Source of the DNA: Bacteroidales bacterium
GTDB lineage: Bacteria > Bacteroidota > Bacteroidia > Bacteroidales > UBA932
NCBI GenBank assembly: GCA_021443515.1
Contig: JABUTT010000126.1
Span: forward strand, 1-38,671
Length of the DNA: 38,671 nucleotides
Reading direction: 5' to 3'
Shown here: one piece after another, positions 9,989 through 17,958 of the stretch
Position numbering within the stretch: the first letter of the stretch is position 1
How the letters are laid out: every line of letters starts with the position of its first letter
Program-made: the position numbers and the translations under genes
Notes under the pieces: generated by a model
Told to the model about the DNA's origin: nothing
Database searches by the model: none
The model's input: only the letters and a program-made list of their open reading frames with translations

Positions 9989-10025
9989 ACCACAAAAGTG
10001 ATGTTAATTTCCGGGATGACAATGC

Positions 10026-10080
10026 AAAAAAAACCGACCCTGAGTTGATTTAACTAAAGTTTAACAACGGAGGGCCGATT
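10026..10080 (-). terminator. Intrinsic terminator read on the - strand
   Basis: - strand RNA: AAUCGGCCCU (10080-10071) pairs with AGGGUCGGUU (10041-10032) with two G-U wobbles, extended by GUUG/CAAC (10068-10065 with 10047-10044), followed directly by U8 (10033-10026). No known CDS ends here on this strand. Confidence 0.65.
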
Positions 10081-10095
10081 TTAACATTATTTTAA

Positions 10096-10300
10096 CAAAA
10101 CCAAATTGCGAATGTCTTAAAATGTTCATCTGCTTCTATCCTGGAGAGTGTTTTGGGCACTTGCTTGTCTTGATTTGAGAGAGATTTCGGTTAAGTTTCT
10201 TTTTCTAAGCCTTGTCTCCCCAGGATTCTTGCAGAATTTTTTGTTGGTTGAGGTTTTTAGTAAAAGTTTAGTATGTTTCGCTATAATATCAATCGTTTTG
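10096..10300 (-). ncRNA. Candidate structured ncRNA, possibly 6S-like
   Basis: 205-nt long-range rod on the - strand. End pairing CAAAAC/GTTTTG (10300-10295 with 10101-10096), AAT/ATT (10293-10291 with 10107-10105) and TTCGC/GCGAA (10281-10277 with 10112-10108). Inner helices TCTGC/GCAGA (10235-10231 with 10133-10129) and ATCCTGG/CCAGGAT (10226-10220 with 10144-10138). A -7 box TACCTTTG (10307-10314) sits 6 nt before the 5' end. No ORF of 60 aa or more in the interval. Confidence 0.45.
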
Positions 10301-10306
10301 CGAAGA

Positions 10307-10314
10307 CAAAGGTA
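10307..10314 (-). promoter_or_regulatory. -7 element of candidate ncRNA promoter
   Basis: TACCTTTG on the - strand matches TAnnTTTG; predicted TSS about 10300. -33 element not clear. Confidence 0.45.
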
Positions 10315-10355
10315 GAGGCTTTAAATGGTTCAAAAAAGGTCAATTTTTTATAAAT

Positions 10356-10388
10356 TTTGTGCTATTTTAATTTTTTTGACTATTTTTG
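10356..10388 (+). promoter_or_regulatory. Bacteroidetes-type promoter for the AraC regulator
   Basis: TTTG (10356-10359) - 21 bp - TATTTTTG (10381-10388), 33 bp upstream of the ATG at 10422. Confidence 0.5.
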
Positions 10389-10421
10389 CGAACTTTTTTT
10401 TGATTTTTACGTAAGACTTAT

Positions 10422-11312
10422 ATGTCAACATTCGATACTATACCCTGGAGATTTTCTTCCGCACTGCCCAAGAAGGATTACCTTCGCTCGGTCGGCCAGA
10501 ATATCATCCTTGTAAAAAAACCCTCTGTCCAGGCGCTAATAGGACAACCATTTAAGACAGGAAATTTTGCCTTTCTTCTTTGTACTAAAGGAAGCATAGT
10601 AGGCGAGATAAATATGGCAGAAAGAACACTTAACGGAGGCGGACTCATATTCATCCGTCCCGAACAGGTCGTGCAGTTCACATCCGTAAGTGAAGATTTT
10701 GAAATGCACCTTCTCGTAGCCTCAAAGGAATTTCTCTCAAGACTCGACATCCATATAACCGAAGTCCTGCCCGTAAAGTTTATCGGAAAGATGCAGGACT
10801 CCCCTATTATCAAACTCCAAAGGAGAGATGTCACAGACGTGCTTGCGATATTCAACCTCCTGTTCAGAGTGGCGATTAACGATGACAATCCTTTCCTTGA
10901 GAACACCATACTTAATGTGATGAGGGCTTTCTGCTATGAATCCGGCTACTACATAGTCCGCAACAATCCTGATGTGCTTATTCCGGAAAAGAATTCCATA
11001 GTGGAAAAACTCATTCCTCTGATTAAGCAGCATTTCCGCCAGCATAAAGACATAGGATATTATGCCGAGAAACTCAATCTCTCCCCTAATTATCTCTACA
11101 AACTGGTAATGACATCTTCGGGCAGAAGCGTGCGTGAATGGATTGAAGAATATGTTGTGACTGAAGCGAAGGCCCAACTGCGAAGCACAACCAAGTCCAT
11201 AAAGGAAATCTCCGACGACCTCAACTTCCCTTCACAAACCTTCTTCGGCAAATACTTCAAGCGAATCACCGGTACTTCCCCTAAGAAATACCGTGAAATG
11301 ATCGACAATTAG
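10422..11312 (+). CDS. AraC-family transcriptional regulator
   Basis: C-terminal double HTH: 'DIGYYAEKLNLSPNYLYKLVMTSSGRSVREWIEEYVVTEAKAQLRSTTKSIKEISDDLNFPSQTFFGKYFKRITGTSPKKYR'; N-terminal cupin-like sensor. Confidence 0.93.
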   Translation: MSTFDTIPWRFSSALPKKDYLRSVGQNIILVKKPSVQALIGQPFKTGNFAFLLCTKGSIVGEINMAERTLNGGGLIFIRPEQVVQFTSVSEDFEMHLLVASKEFLSRLDIHITEVLPVKFIGKMQDSPIIKLQRRDVTDVLAIFNLLFRVAINDDNPFLENTILNVMRAFCYESGYYIVRNNPDVLIPEKNSIVEKLIPLIKQHFRQHKDIGYYAEKLNLSPNYLYKLVMTSSGRSVREWIEEYVVTEAKAQLRSTTKSIKEISDDLNFPSQTFFGKYFKRITGTSPKKYREMIDN

Positions 11313-11313
11313 G

Positions 11314-12420
11314 CTATCTTATCCCGTATTTGCGGAGGATTTTGAGGACGGGCTTTTCGATGGATTTTGCCCAAAGGGAGTAGCCGTAACTGTTTGGATG
11401 GGTTCCATCCACGGTGTTGTCGTGGGAAACTGCGGCCTTGGGGGTAATCAGATAGACATCCTTGTAGCGAGGGTCTTTGAGAATGGCCTTGAACATCTCC
11501 TCCACAACATCCTCTTTTGCCTTGTCGAATTCATCTATTTCCTTTTCAAAACAGCGACATTCCTGATAAATGGTACGCTGGAAGATGAGAGGCTTGCCCG
11601 GATGAGCCTCAACCATTCTGTCGAGGAAAGGAATAAGACGCTCCCTTATCGTTTCGGCATCAGGATTCGAAAAAGTGTCGAAGATATAGGCATCAGCCTC
11701 GACATCTGCAAGTACATCCGCCATATAAGGCTGCATACGGCATCGTCCGCTCGTGGCGAGAGAAACAATCTGAAGCCCCGTATTGCGCATAAACTGCATT
11801 GGATAACTCATGCCTGCCCTGTCTGTGCCCACTCCCTGGGTGTAAGAAGAACCGTAAATTGCAATTTTATGACGAAATTCTGACTGCAAAGGCTCAATCA
11901 CAGCATCCGCATCCACTCCAATCTGACAGGAAAGCACCTCCGAATACATCGGCATATAGAGCATACACTCGTGCATCGTGCCGTCCATCGTGAATATGAG
12001 AGGAAAAGTTTCCTTTTTGTCACCGCGGCGGTAAGTCTTGCTTGTTCCGCTCGCTGCATACTGCCACTTGCCGTTTTCATCCTTTATGTAAAGGTCATAA
12101 CCCTTGTATGAAATAGGCATTGTGGATGTACCTCCATAAACATAGCCCCAGCGAGTTGTGACCTCTATGGCGCGGGTGTTTGTCTTGAAAAGGATTGCTA
12201 TGCCTGCCGAGCAACGTACCTGACGGTTTTCGGTGCGGTTGAAGCCCTTATATACGACAGTGTCAACCCTGTGGTAAGGGTTTGGAGTGTTCTCGAAAGC
12301 TTTTCCTATAAGATTGAGGGAAGAAGCCTCAACCCATTTGAGTTCCGACTGGGCATAAGAGGAAAAGTGAAGGCATAAAACTGCAAAAAAACTTAACAAA
12401 AAAGACTTGCGGACAGACAT
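11314..12420 (-). CDS. Secreted SGNH/GDSL-type hydrolase with GxDLY-like N-terminal domain
   Basis: Signal peptide; 'GYDLYIKDENGKWQYAASG' (GxDLY); 'IAIYGSSYTQGVG' (Ser block) and 'DGTHPNSYGYSLWA' (Asp-His block). Confidence 0.82.
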   Translation of the reverse strand: MSVRKSFLLSFFAVLCLHFSSYAQSELKWVEASSLNLIGKAFENTPNPYHRVDTVVYKGFNRTENRQVRCSAGIAILFKTNTRAIEVTTRWGYVYGGTSTMPISYKGYDLYIKDENGKWQYAASGTSKTYRRGDKKETFPLIFTMDGTMHECMLYMPMYSEVLSCQIGVDADAVIEPLQSEFRHKIAIYGSSYTQGVGTDRAGMSYPMQFMRNTGLQIVSLATSGRCRMQPYMADVLADVEADAYIFDTFSNPDAETIRERLIPFLDRMVEAHPGKPLIFQRTIYQECRCFEKEIDEFDKAKEDVVEEMFKAILKDPRYKDVYLITPKAAVSHDNTVDGTHPNSYGYSLWAKSIEKPVLKILRKYGIR

Positions 12421-12433
12421 AAATAAGGAGATT

Positions 12434-13702
12434 TTAATTCAGCGGAGTGAGAAAGAGTTTTTTGAGGTCGGACCAGCGGTAGAGTCCCGGAGCGGCCTGC
12501 TCAAGAGGGAAGGTTGCCGGAACTTCGTTCATAAGGGCAAGAACGAGAACATTGTCGGCGGTGGCCTTTTTATGTTTCGGGCGGAAAAAGACTAACTGGA
12601 GATTTGCCGCCATAGGAGACATCAGGGCAACTGACCATTTTAAGGAAATTTCATCGGGATCGGTAAGACGCTCATCATAACCATTCATTCTCATCTGAGG
12701 CAAGAAGGCCATAATATCACCGTCATGTCCGAACCTTAAATCTGCGGAATTCGGATTGGTGCCGTCTATTGCGCCATCAGCCTTTGCCACGAAATCTTCT
12801 ATTAGTATCATCGAGTATTCCTGAGGATAACCTTTGGTGAGATGATGTGGCCCGCGTGAAGTGTAGAACCAGAGGTCTTCGGCAACCCCGTATGCGTCCA
12901 ACTGCTCAGGGGTGAACAAGTCCCAGAGGCGATGAGGCAGTTCGGTATTTGGCAGAGCCTTGGCTATTTTGAATAGTTCCTTGCCGAGAGAATGGGTGTC
13001 AACTCCTTTGAGATATTCCTTGTCCGAAAACAGCGGATCAATTATGTCTTTGCTGTTCACCCTTGCTCGAATAAGAGAATCATTCATTGCCTTCCAAGGG
13101 CCTGCAGCCATATAGTCGAGATATTCCTTACACATAGGGCTGTCGGGAAACTTGTAGAAGAAGTTCAGTATTCTTGTGTTGCGGTTGCTCGAAGATCGGG
13201 TTATGACTAAACGCGGATTATAGTCCCTGAGGGCATCGCAGGCAGAGGCCATGGAAAGCACACAGCGCACAATTATAGTACTTCGTGCATCGACTTTCGC
13301 AGATTTTGCAAAAATTTTAGGAAAGTTTGCAGCCATTCTCGAGGCAATTTCATAGTGCTGCCTCTCTCCAAGAGGAGTAAGTTCCCCTTCCCTGTCGAGA
13401 CCGTCCTTATAGCACTCACGGACTATTTCATAGACCTCCACGCCACGAGGAGTCAAAGCCCCTGCATTGTAGGCGTCTTCGAGAGTCTGATATGGCTTTG
13501 TATATTCCTCTTTTTCGAGCATCCACCTCGAGCCGTGGCGTCCGTAGTGGGATAGATAGAAGGCCTCATAACCCTTAGGCGCCTTTACCGAAAGGGCCTG
13601 AGGAGTCGGATAGAGATGGTATATTCCGCTGTACTTGTCTGATGCCTTCGCTGAGACTGCCCCGACAAGAAACAAGGCAAGGCCCAGCAAAAACCTATTC
13701 AC
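12434..13702 (-). CDS. Secreted histidine-type acid phosphatase (phytase/MINPP-like clade 2)
   Basis: Signal peptide; catalytic 'FYLSHYGRHGSRW' (RHGxR) and 'RFGHDGDIMAFL' (HD). GTG start overlapping the upstream gene's stop. Confidence 0.85.
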   Translation of the reverse strand: MNRFLLGLALFLVGAVSAKASDKYSGIYHLYPTPQALSVKAPKGYEAFYLSHYGRHGSRWMLEKEEYTKPYQTLEDAYNAGALTPRGVEVYEIVRECYKDGLDREGELTPLGERQHYEIASRMAANFPKIFAKSAKVDARSTIIVRCVLSMASACDALRDYNPRLVITRSSSNRNTRILNFFYKFPDSPMCKEYLDYMAAGPWKAMNDSLIRARVNSKDIIDPLFSDKEYLKGVDTHSLGKELFKIAKALPNTELPHRLWDLFTPEQLDAYGVAEDLWFYTSRGPHHLTKGYPQEYSMILIEDFVAKADGAIDGTNPNSADLRFGHDGDIMAFLPQMRMNGYDERLTDPDEISLKWSVALMSPMAANLQLVFFRPKHKKATADNVLVLALMNEVPATFPLEQAAPGLYRWSDLKKLFLTPLN

Positions 13703-15065
13703 CGAGATAGGCCCCGTCTTTAATCAGAGCCTTGCGGAGTTCATCTGTATTCACCTCAGATGGGAGGATGTTATGCAGGGTGCAGAGTCTTGCTGCCGTA
13801 CCTACTGCCTGGCCCATTGCCATACAGGTACTCATAACTCGGGTTGAGGCCATGGCTTCGTGGGTGGTAGAAGCGCAACGACCAGCAACGAGAAGCCCCT
13901 CTATCTTCTGAGGAACAAAGCAGCCGTAAGGTATGTCGTAACTTTCGTCGCAATAACGAAGTGTGCAGTCGCCTCCCTTCGGATGGTGCATATCCACAGG
14001 ATAACTTGCCACCAAAACCGCATCAGGGAAGCGGCGACATGTGAGAATATCATTTTCTGTAAGCACATATTTTCCTATCACACGGCGACTTTCGCGAATA
14101 CCCATAAACGAAGCGACTTTTTCAACCCACGCATTCTCGAAACCAGGAATGAACCTTTTGAGATACTCGGCAATCTGCTCATTCTGGCGGCGGGCTTCAA
14201 TCTCTCCGTGGGTGTAGGATGAAGGAGAAGTGGAATCGACTCCGCACACACGGCTCATGTTCACCCAAATCTCATCCTTTGCAAGGCCTGTGATGAGGAT
14301 GGTGCGGTCAACGGCTATTTTAAGACCTGCTGCACGAGCCTTGTTTATCATATCTCTGAAACCTACAATGATGAAGTTTTTGTCGGGACGGAAATACTCG
14401 TTCTTCATTATGTCTATGTCGAAAATCTCAGGATGATCGGCGACATTTTCTCTCAACTCTGCCACATTCACGCCCTTCATGCAGAACATAAGCGTAGGTG
14501 GCTGCATGCCGCCGTCCTCTTTGCTGCCTTTTTCGCAAATGGCGCCAGCATGGAAAGCCACATCACCATCTCCGGTGCAGTCTATGACGGTCTTTGCAAG
14601 AATGACCTGAGTTCCTTCCTTGCTCTCGATAACCACGCCCTTGATTCTGTCTCCGTCCATAATCACATTGCTGACAAAAACATACATCAGGACTTCCACG
14701 CCTTTTTCTTCCATAATTTCGAGAGCAATTGTCTTGACCTTTTCGCAATCAATCATCGTATGGGAAACGTGAAGGTCGCAAGGACGGTGAGGCGTAGCGG
14801 CATTCTGTGCCCTGAGACGGTCTATGAGGTTCTGGGGCATGCCCTGAATTATAGGCTTGCCTTTGCGGTCGAGAAAGGAGAGAATCGGCAGACCTATGGT
14901 AAGATTACCGCCGAGATAACCTCTGCTTTCTATAAGCATAACCTTTACTCCGGGAGCAGAAGCAGCCTCTGCGGCCATAATGCCGGAAGGACCTCCACCG
15001 ACTACGAGGACATCTACTTCGGCTCTAACAGGAATTTCACGAGAAGGAATAGTTATTGTTTTCAT
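13695..15065 (-). CDS. FAD-dependent oxidoreductase (FAD_oxidored family)
   Basis: 'VDVLVVGGGPSGIMAAEAASAPGVKVMLIESRGYLGGN' dinucleotide-binding motif; 'VIDCTGDGDVAFHAGA'; C-terminal 'VAGRCASTTHEAMASTRVMSTCMAMGQAVGTAA'. Start at 15065 (MKTITIPS) rather than 15122. Confidence 0.88.
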   Translation of the reverse strand: MKTITIPSREIPVRAEVDVLVVGGGPSGIMAAEAASAPGVKVMLIESRGYLGGNLTIGLPILSFLDRKGKPIIQGMPQNLIDRLRAQNAATPHRPCDLHVSHTMIDCEKVKTIALEIMEEKGVEVLMYVFVSNVIMDGDRIKGVVIESKEGTQVILAKTVIDCTGDGDVAFHAGAICEKGSKEDGGMQPPTLMFCMKGVNVAELRENVADHPEIFDIDIMKNEYFRPDKNFIIVGFRDMINKARAAGLKIAVDRTILITGLAKDEIWVNMSRVCGVDSTSPSSYTHGEIEARRQNEQIAEYLKRFIPGFENAWVEKVASFMGIRESRRVIGKYVLTENDILTCRRFPDAVLVASYPVDMHHPKGGDCTLRYCDESYDIPYGCFVPQKIEGLLVAGRCASTTHEAMASTRVMSTCMAMGQAVGTAARLCTLHNILPSEVNTDELRKALIKDGAYLGE

Positions 15066-15078
15066 ATTATTATGTGTT

Positions 15079-16368
15079 TTATTTGGCAATTTGTGAAGGT
15101 TTTGGAGTTTCGGGATGAACAAGTTTTATGAGGCAGACGGAAGCGATGATGTGAAGACAGCCCATAATGATGAAGACCATACCGCCCATTGTGCTCATAA
15201 GATAACCCACTATGAGATTGAAAAGAGTTCCGCCTATAGCACCCGCGCCGCAGCAAATTCCGCTAACGCTTGCAACATTCTTCAATGGGAAGGACTCTGC
15301 AATGACAACCATGATAGTATAAAGCCAGGAGAGGCACATAACGGCAGTAAGGCTGAAGATGCCGATTATGAGATAGAGTCTCACATCAAAACTCAGCCCT
15401 GCGGCGTTTGAAACCAAAGGGGTGAGCATACACAGAGGAGCGAAGACCACAAGGGAAACCATCATAACCTTCCTCGCCTTGAGGGAAGGCATGCCACGTT
15501 TGACCATACTGTCGCTCCAGAAGCCTGCAAGCACACCGCCTATCGCCCCTATGAAGAATGGAATCCCTCCAACATACTGAATCATGTCGAGGGTCTCCTG
15601 ATGTGAGAGTCCCTGAGCCTGTCCCATATCGCGAAGGAAGCCCGGAAGCCAGAAGCAGCAGAAGTACCACACAGGGTCTGAGATGAGTCTCACAAGAAGG
15701 CAGCCCCAAAGAGATTTTGTTCCCCAGAGAGCGCCCCAGGAGAAGGCCGGTGCGGATTTTTTCTCGTCCGAGTCGGCGGATTCGGTTTCAACTGTGAGAG
15801 CAAGCACCTCTGCAGGAGGATTTTTATAGATAAAACACCAGAAAACGGCGATTACGAGACCTATTGCTCCGGCAACCATAAACACATCCTGCCAAGGAAG
15901 ATAACGCGACAACCAGGCAATGAGAAGAGGTGCCACGACCGTACCGATAGAACCTCCGGCCTGACAAATCGAGTTTGCAGTGGCTCGCTTTTTACGCTCA
16001 AACCACAAGGTTACGGCCACAATCTGACCTGCAAATATCGTAGGTTCGGCAAGTCCGAGCAAGCCTCGGCAGATGGAGAACTGCCATACGGTATTGGAAA
16101 GACCTCCTCCTATGCAGGCGAGGCTCCACACAACAATACCACCGAGGAGCACCTTTTTCGGTCCGAACTTATCCACAAGGATACCCGAAACAGGGTACAT
16201 TATCGCATAGCAGATAAGGAAAATGTTCACTATCCACGCATATTCAACATCCCCTATCCTGAAATGTTCAAGGATTTCCGGTTTGAGGATGGAAAGCAAC
16301 TGCCTGTCAAGATAGTTGCATATTATCGCAATAAAAATTGTGGCGACTATGTATATTCTTCTTTTCAT
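15079..16368 (-). CDS. MFS transporter, anion:cation symporter (ExuT/hexuronate-like) type
   Basis: 'NYLDRQLLSILKPEI...YAWIVNIFLICYAIMYPVSGILVDKFGPKKVLLGGIVVWSLA...RGLLGLAEPTIFAGQIVAVTLWFERKKRATANSICQAGGSIGTVVAP'; about 12 TM. Confidence 0.85.
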   Translation of the reverse strand: MKRRIYIVATIFIAIICNYLDRQLLSILKPEILEHFRIGDVEYAWIVNIFLICYAIMYPVSGILVDKFGPKKVLLGGIVVWSLACIGGGLSNTVWQFSICRGLLGLAEPTIFAGQIVAVTLWFERKKRATANSICQAGGSIGTVVAPLLIAWLSRYLPWQDVFMVAGAIGLVIAVFWCFIYKNPPAEVLALTVETESADSDEKKSAPAFSWGALWGTKSLWGCLLVRLISDPVWYFCCFWLPGFLRDMGQAQGLSHQETLDMIQYVGGIPFFIGAIGGVLAGFWSDSMVKRGMPSLKARKVMMVSLVVFAPLCMLTPLVSNAAGLSFDVRLYLIIGIFSLTAVMCLSWLYTIMVVIAESFPLKNVASVSGICCGAGAIGGTLFNLIVGYLMSTMGGMVFIIMGCLHIIASVCLIKLVHPETPKPSQIAK

Positions 16369-16377
16369 CGAAAAAAT

Positions 16378-17952
16378 TTATTTACAAAGTTCAAGATAGC
16401 GGGCATAACGAAGGTCGAGAATTGCCTTGCGTTCTGCTCGAGGACAGTAGGTCTTGGCAATTGGAGATGAGAGGGCATTTTGGGCCGCAAAAATGTCGGG
16501 ATAGACGCCGGCAACCACTGCTGCGTGAATCACAGAACCAAGTACACAGCCCTCATTTGCAGAAACCACCGAGAGAGGCAGGCCTATGGTATCTGCCATA
16601 AGCTGCATAAGGAACGGAGATTTTTGGGATATACCTCCGACACCTATGAGACTTTCCACAGGGATACCGTTGGATGTAAAATGCTCCAGCACCCTCCTTG
16701 AAGCGAAGGCGAGAGATTCTCCCAAAGCATAGTAAATCTCAATAGGAGAAGTGCCCAAACGAAGGCCCTCGATACAGGCTGAGAGGTTTGGATTCGGATC
16801 GGGGGTGCGACGGCCGTTGAAATAATCTGTTGCTATCGGTGTTTTGTCGGTAGGGACTATTTTTTCTGCCTCCTTTCCGAGTGTGGCGAGAAGATTTTCC
16901 TTTTTATCCCTGCCCCAAAGAAGCAGATTCTGGAACCAGGCAAACACATCCCCAAAGGCAGAAAGTCCCGCCTCATAGCCCGTATATCCCGGAAGCATAG
17001 TATTCGCTCCCTGACCGAAAACTCCCGAAACAGGACTATGGCTTGTGCCTTTGCGAACAGCCATATAGCAGGCGGATGTTCCCATATTCAAAACCACCTT
17101 GCCATCGCCCACACCGCCTCCGATTGCTCCTGCGTAGGCATCTACTGCGCCTGCGCCAACCTTGACATGAGTGCCCAGAGAAAGCTTTTCAGCCCACTCC
17201 TGAGAGAGCGTACCAACACTTTCAAAGGCATTTTTGACTGTCTTTGGATAAGCCTCAACAATGCGTGGAAGATCAGGATGAATCGCCGCGAAGAATGACT
17301 GAGGAGGGTAACCGCCGGGGAGGGCAGAATCATAAAGTCCCTTAACCCTTGCGCAAGTTTCCCCAACGCACACTTTTGCAACATCCCTGACTCCCGTAAG
17401 TTCAGCGGCAAGATAGTCGCAAGCCTCAATTGCCGTTGTGGCAGCCGAAGTGACCGCAGGATTGGTTGAGACTATGTGAGCAGCCTTGCTCCAGAAGTTC
17501 TCCGGGCCGTAAAAACCTCCACTCTGATAGTGATATGATTTGTTTTTGCACAAACTCTCGATTTTTTCAGACTCGGAGGCTGCCGTATGATCTTTCCAAA
17601 GGATGAACATTGCATCGGGATCTTCGGCAAACTCCTTCCTCAAAGACAAAGGCCTTGCCTGAGCATCCACAAAACAAGGTGTGCTTGCAGTCACATCTAT
17701 GCCTATGGCCTGTATGTCGGCAGGATTAGGGGCAGAAGAAACAACCTCCCTAATAATTTTCTCCAGCACCTCCAAATAATCCAGGGGATGATGGCGGAAA
17801 CGAGCCTCGGAAACATCCGAATATCTGCCTTCCGCCCAACGAGGATAAGGTTCAGAAGCGCTCGCAAGGGTTTGTCCCGAAATGGCATCGGTAAGAGAGG
17901 CTCTCGCTGAATCCGAGCCGTAATCTATTCCTATTACTAATGGATTTGCCAT
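16378..17952 (-). CDS. FGGY-family carbohydrate kinase, L-ribulokinase (AraB)-like
   Basis: 'GIDYGSDSARASLTDAISGQTLASASEPYPRW...RHHPLDYLEVLE...FAEDPDAMFILWKDHTA...' matches the AraB pattern; 'VGAGAVDAYAGAIGGG', 'GVGGISQKSPFLMQLMADTIGLPLSV'. Confidence 0.85.
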   Translation of the reverse strand: MANPLVIGIDYGSDSARASLTDAISGQTLASASEPYPRWAEGRYSDVSEARFRHHPLDYLEVLEKIIREVVSSAPNPADIQAIGIDVTASTPCFVDAQARPLSLRKEFAEDPDAMFILWKDHTAASESEKIESLCKNKSYHYQSGGFYGPENFWSKAAHIVSTNPAVTSAATTAIEACDYLAAELTGVRDVAKVCVGETCARVKGLYDSALPGGYPPQSFFAAIHPDLPRIVEAYPKTVKNAFESVGTLSQEWAEKLSLGTHVKVGAGAVDAYAGAIGGGVGDGKVVLNMGTSACYMAVRKGTSHSPVSGVFGQGANTMLPGYTGYEAGLSAFGDVFAWFQNLLLWGRDKKENLLATLGKEAEKIVPTDKTPIATDYFNGRRTPDPNPNLSACIEGLRLGTSPIEIYYALGESLAFASRRVLEHFTSNGIPVESLIGVGGISQKSPFLMQLMADTIGLPLSVVSANEGCVLGSVIHAAVVAGVYPDIFAAQNALSSPIAKTYCPRAERKAILDLRYARYLELCK

Positions 17953-17958
17953 AATGTC

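Noticed and set aside
9993-10023. Promoter-like ATTG-N19-CACTTTTG for the Na/Pi transporter on the - strand
   Set aside because: The -7 element lacks the TA, and the predicted TSS falls on or inside the annotated start codon; not supported enough to list as a feature.
14433-15131. 232-aa + strand ORF
   Set aside because: Antisense to the FAD oxidoreductase; no motifs.
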